A stretch of 64,000 bases of DNA. It comes from CBDBCK01 sp965203345. Its GTDB lineage: Bacteria > Chloroflexota > Dehalococcoidia > Lucifugimonadales > Lucifugimonadaceae. This document shows, piece after piece, positions 28,201-43,200 of this stretch. The first letter of the stretch is position 1. Each line of letters starts with the position of its first letter. Both the position numbers and the translations under genes were made by a program. The stretch lies in contig CBDBCK010000027.1 of NCBI GenBank assembly GCA_965203345.1, positions 434,001 to 498,000 on the forward strand, read 5' to 3'. Under the pieces are notes generated by a model. The model searched no databases. It was not told where the DNA came from and saw only the letters and a program-made list of their open reading frames with translations.

Positions 28201-31200
28201 CTGTAAATGTATTAGCGAGTGGTTTGGGTGGAGCAACGGAAGATGACTACCGTTTGTCTGCCACTTCATTCACGTTTGGTCCTGAAGCAAGCGAAGCAAC
28301 GCTTGCTGTAACTGCGGTTGACGATCTGGCTGACGAAGACGGGGAGAGGGTGTCTCTGGATCTGATGATAGATCCTTCATTGTCCAATGTATCGTTGGGT
28401 TCTCCATCGACTGCTGAAGTGTTGATACTGGATGACGAGGTAGTAGTTAATGAACGACCTGTAGCGGATGCTGGCCCTGACCAGACAGTGTCAGAAGGTG
28501 TGTTGGTGACGTTAGACGGTAGTGGCAGTACGGATCCTGAAGGCGGTGCACTGTCATATTCGTGGATTCAGGCTTCAGGTGAGTCTGTGACACTGTCGGA
28601 TTCTTCTATTGCTCAACCTATGTTTACTTCCCCGGTTGATCTTTCAAGAGACGCGGAGCTTTCATTCACCCTAGTTGTGACAGATGACACTGACCAGACA
28701 AGTGCCATTTCGGATACAGTATTGATAACGGTTGAAGCATCTACTCCTACTGTGGTTGTGTCTTTCGTATCAGCTGATTATCAGGTATTGGAAGGATCTT
28801 CTGTGGAGGTTCTTGCAGTTCTGGATATGGCACCTCGTCGGACGGTGTCTGTAAATGTATTAGCGAGTGGTTTGGGTGGAGCAACGGAAGATGACTACCG
28901 TTTGTCGGCCACTTCATTCACGTTTGGTCCTGAAGCAAGCGAAGCAACGCTGGTTGTAACTGCGGTTGACGATCTGGTTGACGATGACGGGGAGAGGGTA
29001 TCTCTGGAGCTGATGATAGATTCTTCATCGTCCAATGTATCGTTGGGATCTCCGTCAACTGAGGAAGTGTTGATACTGGATGACGAGGTAGTAGTTAATG
29101 AACGACCTGTAGCGGATGCTGGCCCTGATCAGACAGTGGCGGAAGGTGTGTTGGTGACGTTAGACGGTAGTGGCAGTACGGATCCTGAAGGCGGTGCACT
29201 GTCATATTCGTGGGTTCAGGCTTCAGGTGAGTCTGTGACACTGTCGGATTCTACTATTGCTCAACCTACGTTTACTTCCCCGGTTGATCTGTCAAGAGAC
29301 ACGGAGCTTTCGTTCACCCTAGTTGTGACAGATGACACTGACCAGACAAGTGCCATTTCGGATACAGTATTGATAACGGTTGAAGCGTCTAACCCTGCAG
29401 TGGTTGTGTCTTTCGTATCAGATGATTATCAGGTATCGGAAGGATCTTCAGTGCCAGTGGTTATAGTTCTGGATATAGTACCTCGTCGTTCGGTGTCTGT
29501 AAATGTATTAGCGAGCGGTGTGGGCGGAGCAACGGAAGATGACTACCGTTTGTCGGCCACTTCATTCACGTTTGGTCCTGAAGCAAGCGAAGCAACGCTG
29601 GATGTAACTGCGGTTGACGATCTGGTTGACGATGACGGGGAGAGCGTGTCTCTGGATCTGATGATAGATCCTTCATCGTCCAATGTATCGTTGGGATCTC
29701 AGTCAACTGAGGAAGTGTTGATATTGGATGACGATGAAGCAGTTAATGAACGACCTGTTGCGGATGCTGGTCCTGACCAGACAGTGGCGGAAGGTGTGTT
29801 GGTGACGTTAGACGGTAGCGGCAGTACGGATCCTGAAGGCGGTGCACTGTTATATTCGTGGGTTCAGGCTTCAGGTGAGACTGTGACACTGTCGGATTCT
29901 ACTATTGCTCAACCTACGTTTACTTCCCCGGGTGATCTGTCAAGAGACGCTGAGCTTTTGTTCTCCCTGGTTGTGACAGATGACACTGACCAGACAAGTG
30001 CCATTTCGGATACAGTATTGATAACGGTTGAAGCGTCTAACCCTGCTGTGGTTGTGTCTTTTGTATCAGATGATTACGCGGTATCGGAAGGTTCTTCTGT
30101 GTCAGTGGGTATAGTTCTGGATATAGTACCTCGTCGTTCGGTGTCTGTAAATGTAGTAGCGAACGGTTTGGGTGGAGCAACGGAAGATGATTACATTTTG
30201 TCCTTCACTTCATTCACGTTTGGCCCTGAAGAAAGAGAAGCAACGCTGGATGTAAGTGCGGTTGAGGATTCGGCTGATGAAGATGGGGAGAGGGTATCTC
30301 TGGAGCTGACTCTGGACTCTTCATCTTCCAATGTGTCTTTGGGATCTCCTTCAATTGAGGAAGTATTGCTACTGGACGATGAGGTGACAGTATCGTTTGG
30401 TGAACCGGACTATAGGATAGTTGAAGGTCAAACATTGAACGTGTCGGTGGTTCTGGATGTGGATCCTGGGCGTAATTTGGCAATAACTATAGTGGGTTCA
30501 GGTGTTGGCACATCGGCTGTTGTATCTGGTTTGCCAGCGACAGTGGAGTTTAGTCCAGGTGTGACGGAGGTGTCGTTCTCCTTGTCCGCAATAGACGACT
30601 CAGCGGACGACGACGGGGAGACATTGCTTCTGGAGTTTGATGAATTGCCATTGGGTGTATCTGTCGGCACTCAATCAAGTGCACTAGTGTCAATAATAGA
30701 CAACGACCCTGTTCTTAATGTGTGTGACAGGACCGAGGAAGTTCAGGCTGCGATTATAACTGCAGCTAATGCTCTTTCCGGTGTTACGGTCACGGGTTGT
30801 GAAGAAATTACCGAGGCTCATCTGTCAGGCATAAGCGAGTTGACTATTAGTAATGAACCAGGCCTTACTAGACTGCAGTTTGGAGATTTTTCCGGGCTGA
30901 CTTCGTTGCAGACACTTAGTATATTTTTCAACCGGAATCTGACTTCTTTGCCATCGGATGTGTTCACTGGTCTGAATAACCTTGAGCGCCTTGACTTGGG
31001 TAATAATGGTCTGACATCTTTGCCTTCGGGTGTGTTCACTGATCTGGTCTCGCTTCAGACCCTTAGGCTGGATGGTAATAATGGTCTGACATCTTTGCCT
31101 TTGGGTGTGTTCACTGGTCTGGGCTCGCTTCGGGAACTTAACTTGAGTAATAATGGTCTGGCGACTTTGCCATTGGATGTGTTCACTGGTCTGGGTAATC

Positions 31201-34200
31201 TTACGAACCTTAATCTGGGGCGTAATAGTCTGGTGTCTTTGCCACCGGATGTGTTCTCTGGTCTGAATAACCTTAATCGCCTTCAACTGCAGGGTAATGA
31301 TCTGACATCTTTGCCGTCGGGTGTGTTCACTGATCTGGATAACCTTGATCGCCTTGACCTGGCTGAGAATGGTCTGACATCTTTGCCTTCGGGTGTGTTC
31401 ACTGGTCTGGGCTCGCTTCGGACCCTTGACCTGGCTGAGAATGATCTGACATCTTTGCCGTCGGGTGTGTTCACTGGTCTGGGCTCACTTCGGACCCTTG
31501 ACCTGGCTGAGAATGATCTGACTTCTTTGCCATCGGATGTGTTCGCTGGTCTGGGCTCGCTTGGATTCCTTCTCCTGAATGAGAATGATCTGACTTCTTT
31601 GCCATCGGATGTGTTCTCTGGTCTGGGTAGTCTTGAGACCCTTCTCCTGAATGAGAATGATCTGACTTCTTTGCCGTCGGATGTGTTCTCTGGTCTGGCT
31701 AACCTTGTGAGCCTTGTCCTGAATGAGAATGATCTGACTTCTTTGCCTCCTGGTGTGATATCACCTGAACTGGAAGCGAGATTGGTTTTCCTTGGTCTGG
31801 GTGGCAACCCCTGGGCTTCTCCCCTTTCTGTATCTGACGAGAGAGTGTTTGAAGACGCGGGGGCTGCGTCTGTAACCGTTGAACTGTTGACAGACCTGGA
31901 TTACGACTTGACGTTGTCAGTCTCTACAGTTGACGTTACTGCGGAGTCAGGTTCGGACTACGTTGCTCTCTCTAGTGTGTTGCTTGGGATAGGATCCGAG
32001 GATGCAGTAACCGGCGCCATAGTAGGCACATTTGATGTAGGCATATTGCCAGACTCTCTATTGGAAGGGGATGAGACATTTGAGCTGTTGTTCACAAATG
32101 TTCCTTTGATATATGATGAGTCTGCGGATGCCCTTGTGCGTGAGTTTAGATCTGCGGTGACAATACTTGGCCCTGTCCCTGTATCATTCGTTGAGCCTGT
32201 TTATAATGTAGTGGCTGGCGAGACTGTAGAGGTGGAAGTATATTTGACCTCCGACCCTCTACGAGCGGTAACGGTAACGCTGGCTGTATCAAGTGCCGAA
32301 TCGCTTGTGTCATTGAGTAGTGATACGTTGGAGTTTATTCCGGGCGGCGTACGTACCCAGTCAGTGACGGTAACGGCATCATCGGTAGGCACGTCAACGT
32401 TGAGCTTTATTGATCTTCATCCGGATGTAACAGCTGGGCCACATTCTACGACGGTTATAGATATTACCTCTACTGAACGACCTGTATCGGATGCTGGCCC
32501 TGACCAGACAGTGATGGAAGGGGTGTTGGTGACGTTGGACGGTAGTGGTAGTGCGGATCCTGAAGGCGGTGCACTGTCATATTCGTGGGTTCAGTCTTCA
32601 GGTGAGACTGTGACACTGTCCGATTCTGCTGTTGCTCAACCTATGTTTACTTCACCGGTTGGTCTTTCAACAGACGCGGAGCTTTCGTTCTCCCTTGCTG
32701 TGACAGATGACACTGGCCAGACAAGTGCGGTTTCGGATACAGTATTGATAACAGTTGCAGCATCTACTCCTGCCGTGGTTGTGTCATTCGTATCAGCTGA
32801 TTACGCGGTATCGGAAGGATCTTCTGTGGAGGTTCTTGCAGTTCTGGATATAGCACCTCGTCGTTCGGTGTCTGTAAATGTATTAGCGAGTGGTTTGGGC
32901 GGAGCAACGGAAGATGACTACATTTTGTCTGTCACTTCATTCACGTTTGGTCCTGAAGAAAGAGAAGCAACGCTTGATGTAAGTGCGGTTGAGGATTCGG
33001 CTGACGAAGACGGAGAGAGGGTATCTCTGGCGCTGGCGCTGGACTCTTCATCGTCCAATGTATCGTTGGGATCTCCGTCAACTGAGGAAGTGTTGCTACT
33101 GGACGACGCGGTGTCAGTATCGTTTGGTGAACCGGACTATAGGATAGTTGAAGGTCAAACATTGGACGTGTCGGTGGTTCTGGATGCTGATCCTGGGCGC
33201 AATTTGGCAATAACTATAGTGGGTTCAGGTGTTGGCACATCGGCTGTTGTATCTGGTTTGCCGGCGACAGTGGAGTTTAGTCCAGGCGTGACGGAGGTGT
33301 CCTTCTCCTTGTCCGTAATAGATGACTCAGCGGACAACGATGGGGGGACATTGCTTCTGGAGTTTGATGAATTGCCGTTGGGTGTATCTGTCGGCACTCA
33401 ATCAAGTGCACTAGTGTCAATAATAGACAACGACCCTTTCCTTAATGTGTGCGACAGGACCGAGGAAGTTCAGGCTGCGATTATAACGGCAGCTAATGCT
33501 CTTTCCGGTGTTACGGTCACGGGCTGTGAAGAAATTACCGAGGCTCATCTGTCAGGCATAAGCGGGTTGTTTATTAGTAATGAACCAGGCCTTACTAGAC
33601 TGCAGTTTGGAGACTTCTCTGGGCTGACTTCTTTGACGACACTTGATATATCGCGCAACCAGAATCTGATGATCCTTTCTTCGGGACTGTTTGCCGATCT
33701 GGGTATGCTTCAAACCATTATCCTGAATCAAAATTCTCTGACGACCTTGCCATCGGATGTGTTCTCAGGTCTGGATAGGCTTGAGAATATTACACTGGAT
33801 GATAATCCTCTGACGACCTTGCCATCGGATGTGTTCTCAGGTCTGGATAGGCTTGAAAGACTTTCTCTGAGACGTAATGGTCTGACTTCTTTGCCACCGG
33901 ATGTATTCTCTGACCTGGACATGCTTCGCATCTTTGCCCTGACTGGTAATACTACAGATAATAATGTTCTGACTTCTTTGCCATCGGATGTGTTCTCTGG
34001 TCTGGATATGCTTGAGAACATCTCACTGAATAATAATGGTCTGACTTCTTTGCCACCGGATGTGTTCTCAGGTCTGGATATGCTTGAGAACATTAACCTG
34101 AGTGAAAATGCTCTGACCGCTTTACCACCAGATGTGTTCTCAGGTCTGGATATGCTTACGAGCCTTTCCCTGAGTGATAATGCTCTGACCTCTTTGCCAC

Positions 34201-37200
34201 CTGGTCTAATATCAGCTGAGCTGGAAGCGAGACTCAATATTCTAAGGCTGGATGACAACCCCTGGGCTTCTCCCCTTTCTGTATCTGACGAGAGAGTGTT
34301 TGAAGACGCGGGGACTGCGTCTGTAACCGTTGAACTGTTGACAGACCTGGATTACGACCTGGAGTTGTCAGTCTCTACAGTTGACGTTACTGCGGAGTCA
34401 GGTTCGGACTACGTTGCTCTCTCTAGTGTGTTGCTTGGGATAGGATCTGAAGATGCAATAACCGGCGCCATAGTAGGCACATTTGATGTAGGTATATTGC
34501 CAGACTCTCTATTGGAAGGGGATGAGACATTTGAGCTGTTGTTCACAAATGTTCCTTTGATATATGATGAGTCTGCGGATGCCCTTGTGCGTGAGTTTAG
34601 ATCTGCGGTGACAATACTTGGCCCTGTCCCTGTATCATTCGTTGAGCCTGTTTATAATGTAGTGGCTGGCGAGACAGTAGAGGTGGAAGTATCTTTGAAT
34701 GCTGACCCTCCACGAGCGGTAACGGTAACGCTGGCTGTATCAGGTGCCGAATCGCTTGTGTCGTTGAGTAGTGATACGTTGGAGTTTATTCCGGGCGGCG
34801 TACGTACCCAGTCAGTGACTGTAACGGCATCAGTGGTAGGCACGTCAACGTTGAGCTTTATTGATCTTCATCCGGATGTAACAGCCGGGACACATTCTAC
34901 GACGGTTATAGATGTTGCGGCTAATGAACTACCTGTATCGGATGCTGGCCCTGACCAGACAGTGGCAGAAGGTGTGTTGGTGACGTTGGACGGTAGTGGG
35001 AGTGCGGATCCTGAAGGCACGGATCTGTCATATTCGTGGGTTCAGTCTTCAGGTGATTCTGTAACACTGTCCGATTCTACTATTGTTCAACCTACGTTTA
35101 CTTCCCCTGTTGATCTTTCAAGAGACGCTGAGCTTTTGTTCACCCTAGTTGTGACAGATGGATTTGGGCATACAAGTGCGGTTTCGGATACAGTATTGAT
35201 AACGGTTGAAGCGACTACTCCTACTGTGGTTGTATCTTTCGTATCAGCTGATTATGAGGTATCGGAAGGTTCTTCAGTGCCGGTGGTTATAGTTCTGGAT
35301 ATAGTACCTCGTCGTTCGGTATCGGTAAATGTATTAGCGAGCGGTTTGGGCGGAGCAACGGAAGATGATTACATTTTGTCCTTCACTTCATTCACGTTTG
35401 GTCCTGAAGCAAGCGAAGCAACGCTGGATGTAAGTGCGGTTGAGGATTCGGCTGATGAAGACGGAGAGAGGGTATCTCTGGAGCTGATGATAGATTCTTC
35501 ATCGTCCAATGTATCGTTGGGTTCTCCATCAACTGAGGAAGTGTTGATATTGGATGACGCTGCAGTAGTTAATGAACGACCTGTTGCGGATGCTGGCCCT
35601 GACCAGACAGTGTCAGAGGGTGTGTTGGTGACGTTAGACGGTAGCGGCAGTACGGATCCTGAAGGCGGTGCGCTGTCATATTCGTGGGTTCAGGCTTCAG
35701 GTGAGGCTGTAACACTGTCGGATTCTTCTATTGCTCAACCTACGTTTACTTCCCCTGTTGATCTTTCAAGAGACGCTGAGCTTTTGTTCACCCTGGTTGT
35801 GACAGATGACACTGACCAGACAAGTGCCATTTCGGATACAGTATTGATAACGGTTGAAGCGTCTAACCCTGCGGTGGTTGTGTCTTTCGTATCAGCTGAT
35901 TATGAGGTATCGGAAGGTTCTTCTGTGCCAGTGCGTATAGTTCTGGATATAGTACCTCGTCGTTCGGTATCGGTAAATGTATTAGCGAGCGGTTTGGGCG
36001 GAGCAACGGAAGATGACTACCGTTTGTCCTTCACTTCATTCACGTTTGGTCCTGAAGCAAGCGAAGCAACGCTTGCTGTAACTGCGGTTGACGATCTGGT
36101 TGACGATGACGGGGAGAGGGTGTCTCTGGAGCTGATGATAGATCCTTCATCGTCCAATGTATCGTTGGGATCTCCGTCAACTGAGGAAGTGTTGATATTG
36201 GATGATGACGCAGCAGTTAATGAACGACCTGTATCGGATGCTGGCCCTGACCAGACAGTGGCGGAAGGTGTGTTGGTGACGTTAGACGGTAGCGGCAGTA
36301 CGGATCCTGAAGGCGGTGCACTGTTATATTCGTGGGTTCAGGCTTCAGGTGAGGCTGTGACACTGTCGGATTCTACTGTTGCTCAACCTACGTTTACTTC
36401 CCCGGTTGATCTTTCAAGAGACGCGGAGCTTTCGTTCACCCTTGTTGTGACAGATGACACTGACCAGACAAGTGCCATTTCGGATACAGTATTGATAACG
36501 GTTGAAGCGTCTACTCCTGCAGTGGTTGTGTCTTTCGTATCAGCTGATTATCAGGTATCGGAAGGATCTTCTGTGTCAGTGGGTATAGTTCTGGATATGG
36601 TACCTCGTCGTTCGGTGTCTGTAAATGTATTAGCGAGCGGTTTGGGTGGAGCAACGGAAGATGATTACATTTTGTCCTTCACTTCATTCACGTTTGGCCC
36701 TGAAGAAAGAGAAGCAACGCTGGATGTAAGTGCGGTTGAGGATTCGGCTGATGAAGACGGAGAGAGGGTATCTCTGGAGCTGACTCTGGACTCTTCATCT
36801 TCCAATGTGTCTTTGGGATCTCCTTCAATTGAGGAAGTATTGCTACTGGACGACGACGATCCTCTAGTGGAGGTGTCATTCGGCTCTGTGTCTTATGACT
36901 TGTCGGAAGACGGATCAACGACGGTATCGGTTGAGCTTAGTGTGGATCCTGAGCGGGATCTGTTGGTAACGGTGTTCTCTACGGGAGCTGTTTCATCATT
37001 GAGTGGAGTTCCTTCATCCGTAACGTTTGTTTCGGGAGAAACGTTACAACAGTTTGTTGTATCAGGTGTAGATGACGCGGACCTTCTGGATGGAGTAGTG
37101 GAACTTACGTTGAGTGTTCCATTGGAAGATACTCGTGCGTTGTTAGGTGATCCTTCGGCTACAACGTTGAACGTTTTGGATGACGATGTACCATTACTGG

Positions 37201-40200
37201 ATGTGTCATTCGGTTCATCTGTTTACAGAGTTGAGGAGGGCAGATCTGTAACTGTAACTGTAATTTTGAGTGGCGTCCCTGATCGTGAGGTTACCCTGGA
37301 TATACTGTCTCTGGGTCAAGGCGGAGCTGAGGAAGAGGTTGACTACAGTTTGTCTGTTGTCTCTGTAACGTTTGATTCTGACGCGACTAGAGCGACCTTT
37401 ACGCTGAGTGCTTCTTCGGACGACTTTGACGACGATGATGAGAGCGTTGTTTTGAGCTTTGCGGATCCACTTCCTTCTGGTATTTCACGAGTGGAACCAT
37501 CGACTACAGAGGTGTCAATATTGGACGATGATGCAGCAGTTAATGAACGCCCTGTAGCGGATGCTGGCCCTGACCAGACAGTGACGGAAGGTGTGTTGGT
37601 GACGTTAGACGGTAGCGGCAGTACGGATCCTGAAGGCGGTGCACTGTCATATTCGTGGGTTCAGGCTTCAGGTGAGACTGTGACACTGTCGGATTCTACT
37701 ATTGCTCAACCTACGTTTACTTCCCCTGTTGATCTGTCAAGAGACGCTGAGCTTTTGTTCACCCTAGTTGTGACAGATGACACTGACCAGACAAGTGCCT
37801 CTGATACAGTATTGATAACGGTTGAAGCTTCTAATCCTGCGGTGGTTGTGTCTTTCGTATCAGATGATTATGAGGTATCGGAAGGATCTTCAGTGCCAGT
37901 GGTTATAGTTCTGGATATAGAACCTCGTCGTTCGGTGTCTGTAAATGTATTAGCGAGCGGTTTGGGTGGAGCCACGGAAGATGATTACATTTTGTCCTTC
38001 ACTTCATTCACGTTTGGTCCTGAAGAAAGAGAAGCAACGCTGGATGTAAGTGCGGTTGACGATCTGGTTGACGATGACGGGGAGAGGGTGTCTCTGGAGC
38101 TGATGATAGATTCTTCATCGTCCAATGTATCGTTGGGATCTCAGTCAACTGAGGAAGTGTTGATATTGGATGATGACGCAGCAGTTAATGAACGACCTGT
38201 TGCGGATGCTGGCCCTGACCAGACAGTGTCAGAAGGTGTGTTGGTGACGTTAGACGGTAGTGGCAGTACGGATCCTGAAGGCGGCGCACTGTCATATTCC
38301 TGGATTCAGGCTTCAGGTGAGACTGTAACACTGTCCGATTCTACTATTGTTCAACCTACGTTTACTTCCCCTGTTGATCTGTCAAGAGACGCGGAGCTTT
38401 TGTTCACCCTGGTTGTGACAGATGGATTTGGGCATACAAGTGCGGTTTCGGATACAGTATTGATAACGGTTGAAGCGACTACTCCTACTGTGGTTGTATC
38501 TTTCGTATCAGCTGATTATGAGGTATCGGAAGGTTCTTCAGTGCCGGTGGTTATAGTTCTGGATATAGAACCTCGTCGTTCGGTATCGGTAAATGTATTA
38601 GCGAGCGGTTTGGGCGGAGCAACGGAAGATGACTACCGTTTGTCCTTCACTTCATTCACGTTTGGTCCTGAAGCAAGAGAAGCAACGCTGGATGTAAGTG
38701 CGGTTGAGGATTCGGCTGATGAAGACGGAGAGAGGGTATCTCTGGAGCTGACGCTGGACTCTTCATCTTCCAATGTGTCTTTGGGATCTCCTTCAATTGA
38801 GGAAGTATTGCTATTGGACGATGATGAAGCAGTTAATGAACGACCTGTAGCGGATGCTGGCCCTGACCAGACAGTGACGGAAGGTGTGTTGGTGACGTTG
38901 GACGGTAGTGGCAGTACGGATCCTGAAGGCGGTGCGCTGTCATATTCGTGGGTTCAGGCTTCAGGTGAGACTGTGACACTGTCGGATTCTACTATTGCTC
39001 AACCTACGTTTACTTCCCCTGTTGATCTGTCAAGAGACGCGGAGCTTTCGTTCACCCTGGTTGTGACAGATGACACTGACCAGACAAGTGCCATTTCGGA
39101 TACAGTATTGATAACGGTTGAAGCGTCTACTCCTACTGTGGTTGTGTCTTTCGTATCAGCTGATTATGAGGTATTGGAAGGATCTTCCGTGGAGGTTCTT
39201 GCAGTTCTGGATATAGTACCTCGTCGGACGGTGTCTGTAAATGTATTAGCGAGTGGTTTGGGTGGAACAACGGAAGATGACTACCGTTTGTCGGCCACTT
39301 CATTCACGTTTGGTCCTGAAGCAAGCGAAGCAACGCTTGCTGTAACTGCGGTTGACGATTCGGTTGACGAAGACGGGGAGAGCGTATCTCTGGAGCTGAT
39401 GATAGATCCTTCATCGTCCAATGTATCGTTGGGATCTCCGTCAACTGAGGAAGTGTTGATATTGGATGACGATGCAGCAGTTAATGAACGACCTGTAGCG
39501 GATGCTGGCCCTGACCAGACAGTGGCAGAAGGTGTGTTGGTGACGTTAGACGGTAGCGGCAGTACGGATCCTGAAGGCGGTGCACTGTCATATTCCTGGA
39601 TTCAGGCTTCAGGTGAGTCTGTGACACTGTCGGATTCTACTATTGCTCAACCTACGTTTACTTCCCCTGTTGATCTTTCAAGAGACGCGGAGCTTTCGTT
39701 CACCCTTGTTGTGACAGATGACACTGACCAGACAAGTGCCATTTCGGATACAGTATTGATAACGGTTGAAGCTTCTACTCCTACTGTGGTTGTGTCTTTC
39801 GTACCATCTGATTACGAGGTATCGGAAGGTTCTTCTGTGTCAGTGGGTATAGTTCTGGATATGGTACCTCGTCGTTCGGTGTCTGTAAATGTACTAGCGA
39901 GCGGTTTGGGTGGAGCCACGGAAGATGATTACATTTTGTCCTTCAATTCATTCACGTTTGGCCCTGAAGAAAGAGAAGCAACGCTGGTTGTAAGTGCGAT
40001 TGACGATTCGGCTGACGATGACGGGGAGAGGGTATCTCTGGAGCTGATGATAGATCCTTCATCGTCCAATGTATCGTTGGGATCTCAGTCAACTGCCGAA
40101 GTGTTGATATTGGATGATGACGCAGCAGTTAATGAACGACCTGTTGCGGATGCTGGCCCTGACCAGACAGTGTCAGAAGGTGTGTTGGTGACGTTAGACG

Positions 40201-43200
40201 GTAGTGGCAGTACGGATCCTGAAGGCGGTGCACTGTCATATTCTTGGGTTCAGGCTTCAGGTGAGTCTGTGACACTGTCCGATTCTGCTATTGCTCAACC
40301 TACGTTTACTTCACCGGTTGATCTGTCAAGAGACGCTGAGCTTTTGTTCACCCTGGTTGTGACGGATGACACTGACCAGACAAGTGCCATTTCGGATACA
40401 GTATTGATAACAGTTGAAGCATCTACTCCTACTGTGGTTGTGTCTTTCGTATCAGCTGATTATCAGGTATCGGAAGGATCTTCCGTGGAGGTTCTTGCAG
40501 TTCTGGATATGGTACCTCGTCGGACGGTGTCTGTAAATGTAGTAGTGAGCAGTTTGGGTGGAGCCACGGAAGATGACTACATTTTGTCGGACACTTCACT
40601 CACGTTTGGTCCTGAAGAGAGAGAAGCAACGCTGGATGTAACTGCAGTTGAGGATTCGGCTGAGGAATCCGGGGAGGGCGTATCTCTAGAGCTGATGCTA
40701 GACCCTTCATCGTCCAATGTATCGTTGGGATCTCCTTCAACTGAGGAAGTATTGCTACTGGACGACGCAGTAGTTAATGAACGACCTGTATCGGATGCTG
40801 GCCCTGACCAGACAGTGACGGAAGGCGTGTTGGTGACGTTAGACGGTAGTGGCAGTACGGATCCTGAAGGCGGTGCGCTGTCATATTCGTGGGTTCAGGC
40901 TTCAGGTGAGACTGTGACACTGTCGGATTCTTCTATTGCTCAACCTACGTTTACTTCCCCGGTTGATCTGTCAAGAGACGCTGAGCTTTCGTTCACCCTG
41001 GTTGTGACGGATGACGCTGACCAGACAAGTGCCATTTCGGATACAGTATTGATAACGGTTGAAGCATCTACTCCTACTGTGGTTGTGTCTTTCGTATCAG
41101 CTGATTATCAGGTATTGGAAGGATCTTCTGTGGAAGTTCTTGCAGTTCTGGATATTGCACCTCGTCGGACGGTGTCTGTAAATGTATTAGCGAGCGGTTT
41201 GGGTGGAGCCACGGAAGATGATTACATTTTGTCGGCTACTTCATTCACGTTTGGTCCTGAAGAAAGCGAAGCAACGCTTGCTGTAACTGCGGTTGACGAT
41301 TCGGCTGACGATGACGGAGAGAGCGTGTCTCTGGATCTGATGATAGATCCTTCATTGTCCAATGTGTCTTTGGGATCTCCTTCAACTGAGGAAGTGTTGA
41401 TATTGGATGACGACGTAGTAGTTAATGAACGACCTGTAGCGGATGCTGGCCCTGATCAGACAGTAGCAGAAGGTGTGTTGGTGACATTAGACGGTAGCGG
41501 CAGTACGGATCCTGAAGGCGGTGCACTGTCATATTCGTGGGTTCAGGCTTCAGGTGAGGCTGTGACACTGTCGGATTCTACTGTTGCTCAACCTACGTTT
41601 ACTTCCCCGGTTGATCTGTCAAGAGACGCGGAGCTTTCGTTCACCCTGGTTGTGACAGATGACACTGACCAGACAAGTGCCATTTCGGATACAGTATTGA
41701 TAACGGTTGAAGCGTCTAACCCTGCGGTGGTTGTGTCTTTCGTATCAGATGATTATGAGGTATCGGAAGGTTCTTCTGTGTCAGTGGGTATAGTTCTGGA
41801 TATAGAACCTCGTCGTTCGGTGTCTGTAAATGTATTAGCGAGCGGTTTGGGTGGAGCAACGGAAGATGATTACATTTTGTCCTTCACTTCATTCACGTTT
41901 GGTCCTGAAGAAAGCGAAGCAACGCTGGATGTAACTGCGGTTGAGGATTCAGCTGATGAAGATGGGGAGAGGGTATCTCTGGAGCTGACTCTGGACTCTT
42001 CATCTTCCAATGTGTCTTTGGGATCTCCTTCAATTGAGGAAGTATTGCTACTGGACGATGAGGTGACAGTATCGTTTGGTGAACCGGACTATAGGATAGT
42101 TGAAGGTCAAACATTGGACGTGTCGGTGGTTCTGGATGTGGATCCTGGGCGTAATTTGGCAATAACTATAGTGGGTTCAGGTGTTGGCACATCGGCTGTT
42201 GTATCTGGTTTGCCAGCTACAGTGGAGTTTAGTCCAGGTGTGACGGAGGTGTCGTTCTCCTTGTCCGCAATAGACGACTCAGCGGACGACGACGGGGAGA
42301 CATTGCTTCTGGAGTTTGATGAATTGCCGTTGGGTGTATCTGTCGGCACTCAATCAAGTGCACTAGTGTCAATAATAGACAACGACCCTGTTCTTAATGT
42401 GTGTGACAGGACCGAGGAAGTTCAGGCTGCGATTATAACTGCAGCTAATGCTCTTTCCGGTGTTACGGTCACGGGTTGTGAAGAAATTACCGAGGCTCAT
42501 CTGTCAGGCATAAGCGGGTTGTTTATTAGTAATGAACCAGGCCTTACTAGACTGCAGTTTGGAGACTTCTCTGGTCTGACTTCGTTGACGAGACTTGATA
42601 TATCTCTCAACGATAATCTGCGGACCCTTCCTTCGGGACTGTTTGCCGATCTGGATATGCTTGAAGAACTTAACCTGAATAATAATAGTCTGACATCTTT
42701 GCCATCGGATGTGTTCACTGGTCTGAATAACCTTCAGCGCCTTAACCTGAATAATAATGATCTGACATCTTTGCCGTCGGGTGTGTTCACTGGTCTGGGT
42801 AGTCTTGAGATCCTTGACCTGGGTAGGAATGATCTGACATCTTTGCCGTCGGATGTGTTCACTGGTCTGGGTAGTCTTGAGACCCTTGACCTGGATAATA
42901 ATCGTCTGGCGTCTTTGCCGTCGGATGTGTTCACTGGTCTGAATAACCTTGATCGCCTTGACCTGTTTGTGAATCGTCTGACATCTTTGCCACCGGATGT
43001 GTTCACTGGTCTGAATAACCTTAATCACCTTAGCCTGCAGAATAATGATCTGACTTCTTTGCCGTCGGGTGTGTTCACTGATCTGGATAACCTTAATCGC
43101 CTTAACCTGAATGAGAATCGTCTGACTTCTTTGCCGTCGGGTGTGTTCACTGGTCTGGGCTCGCTTACGTTCCTTTTCCTGAGTGAGAATCGTCTGACTA

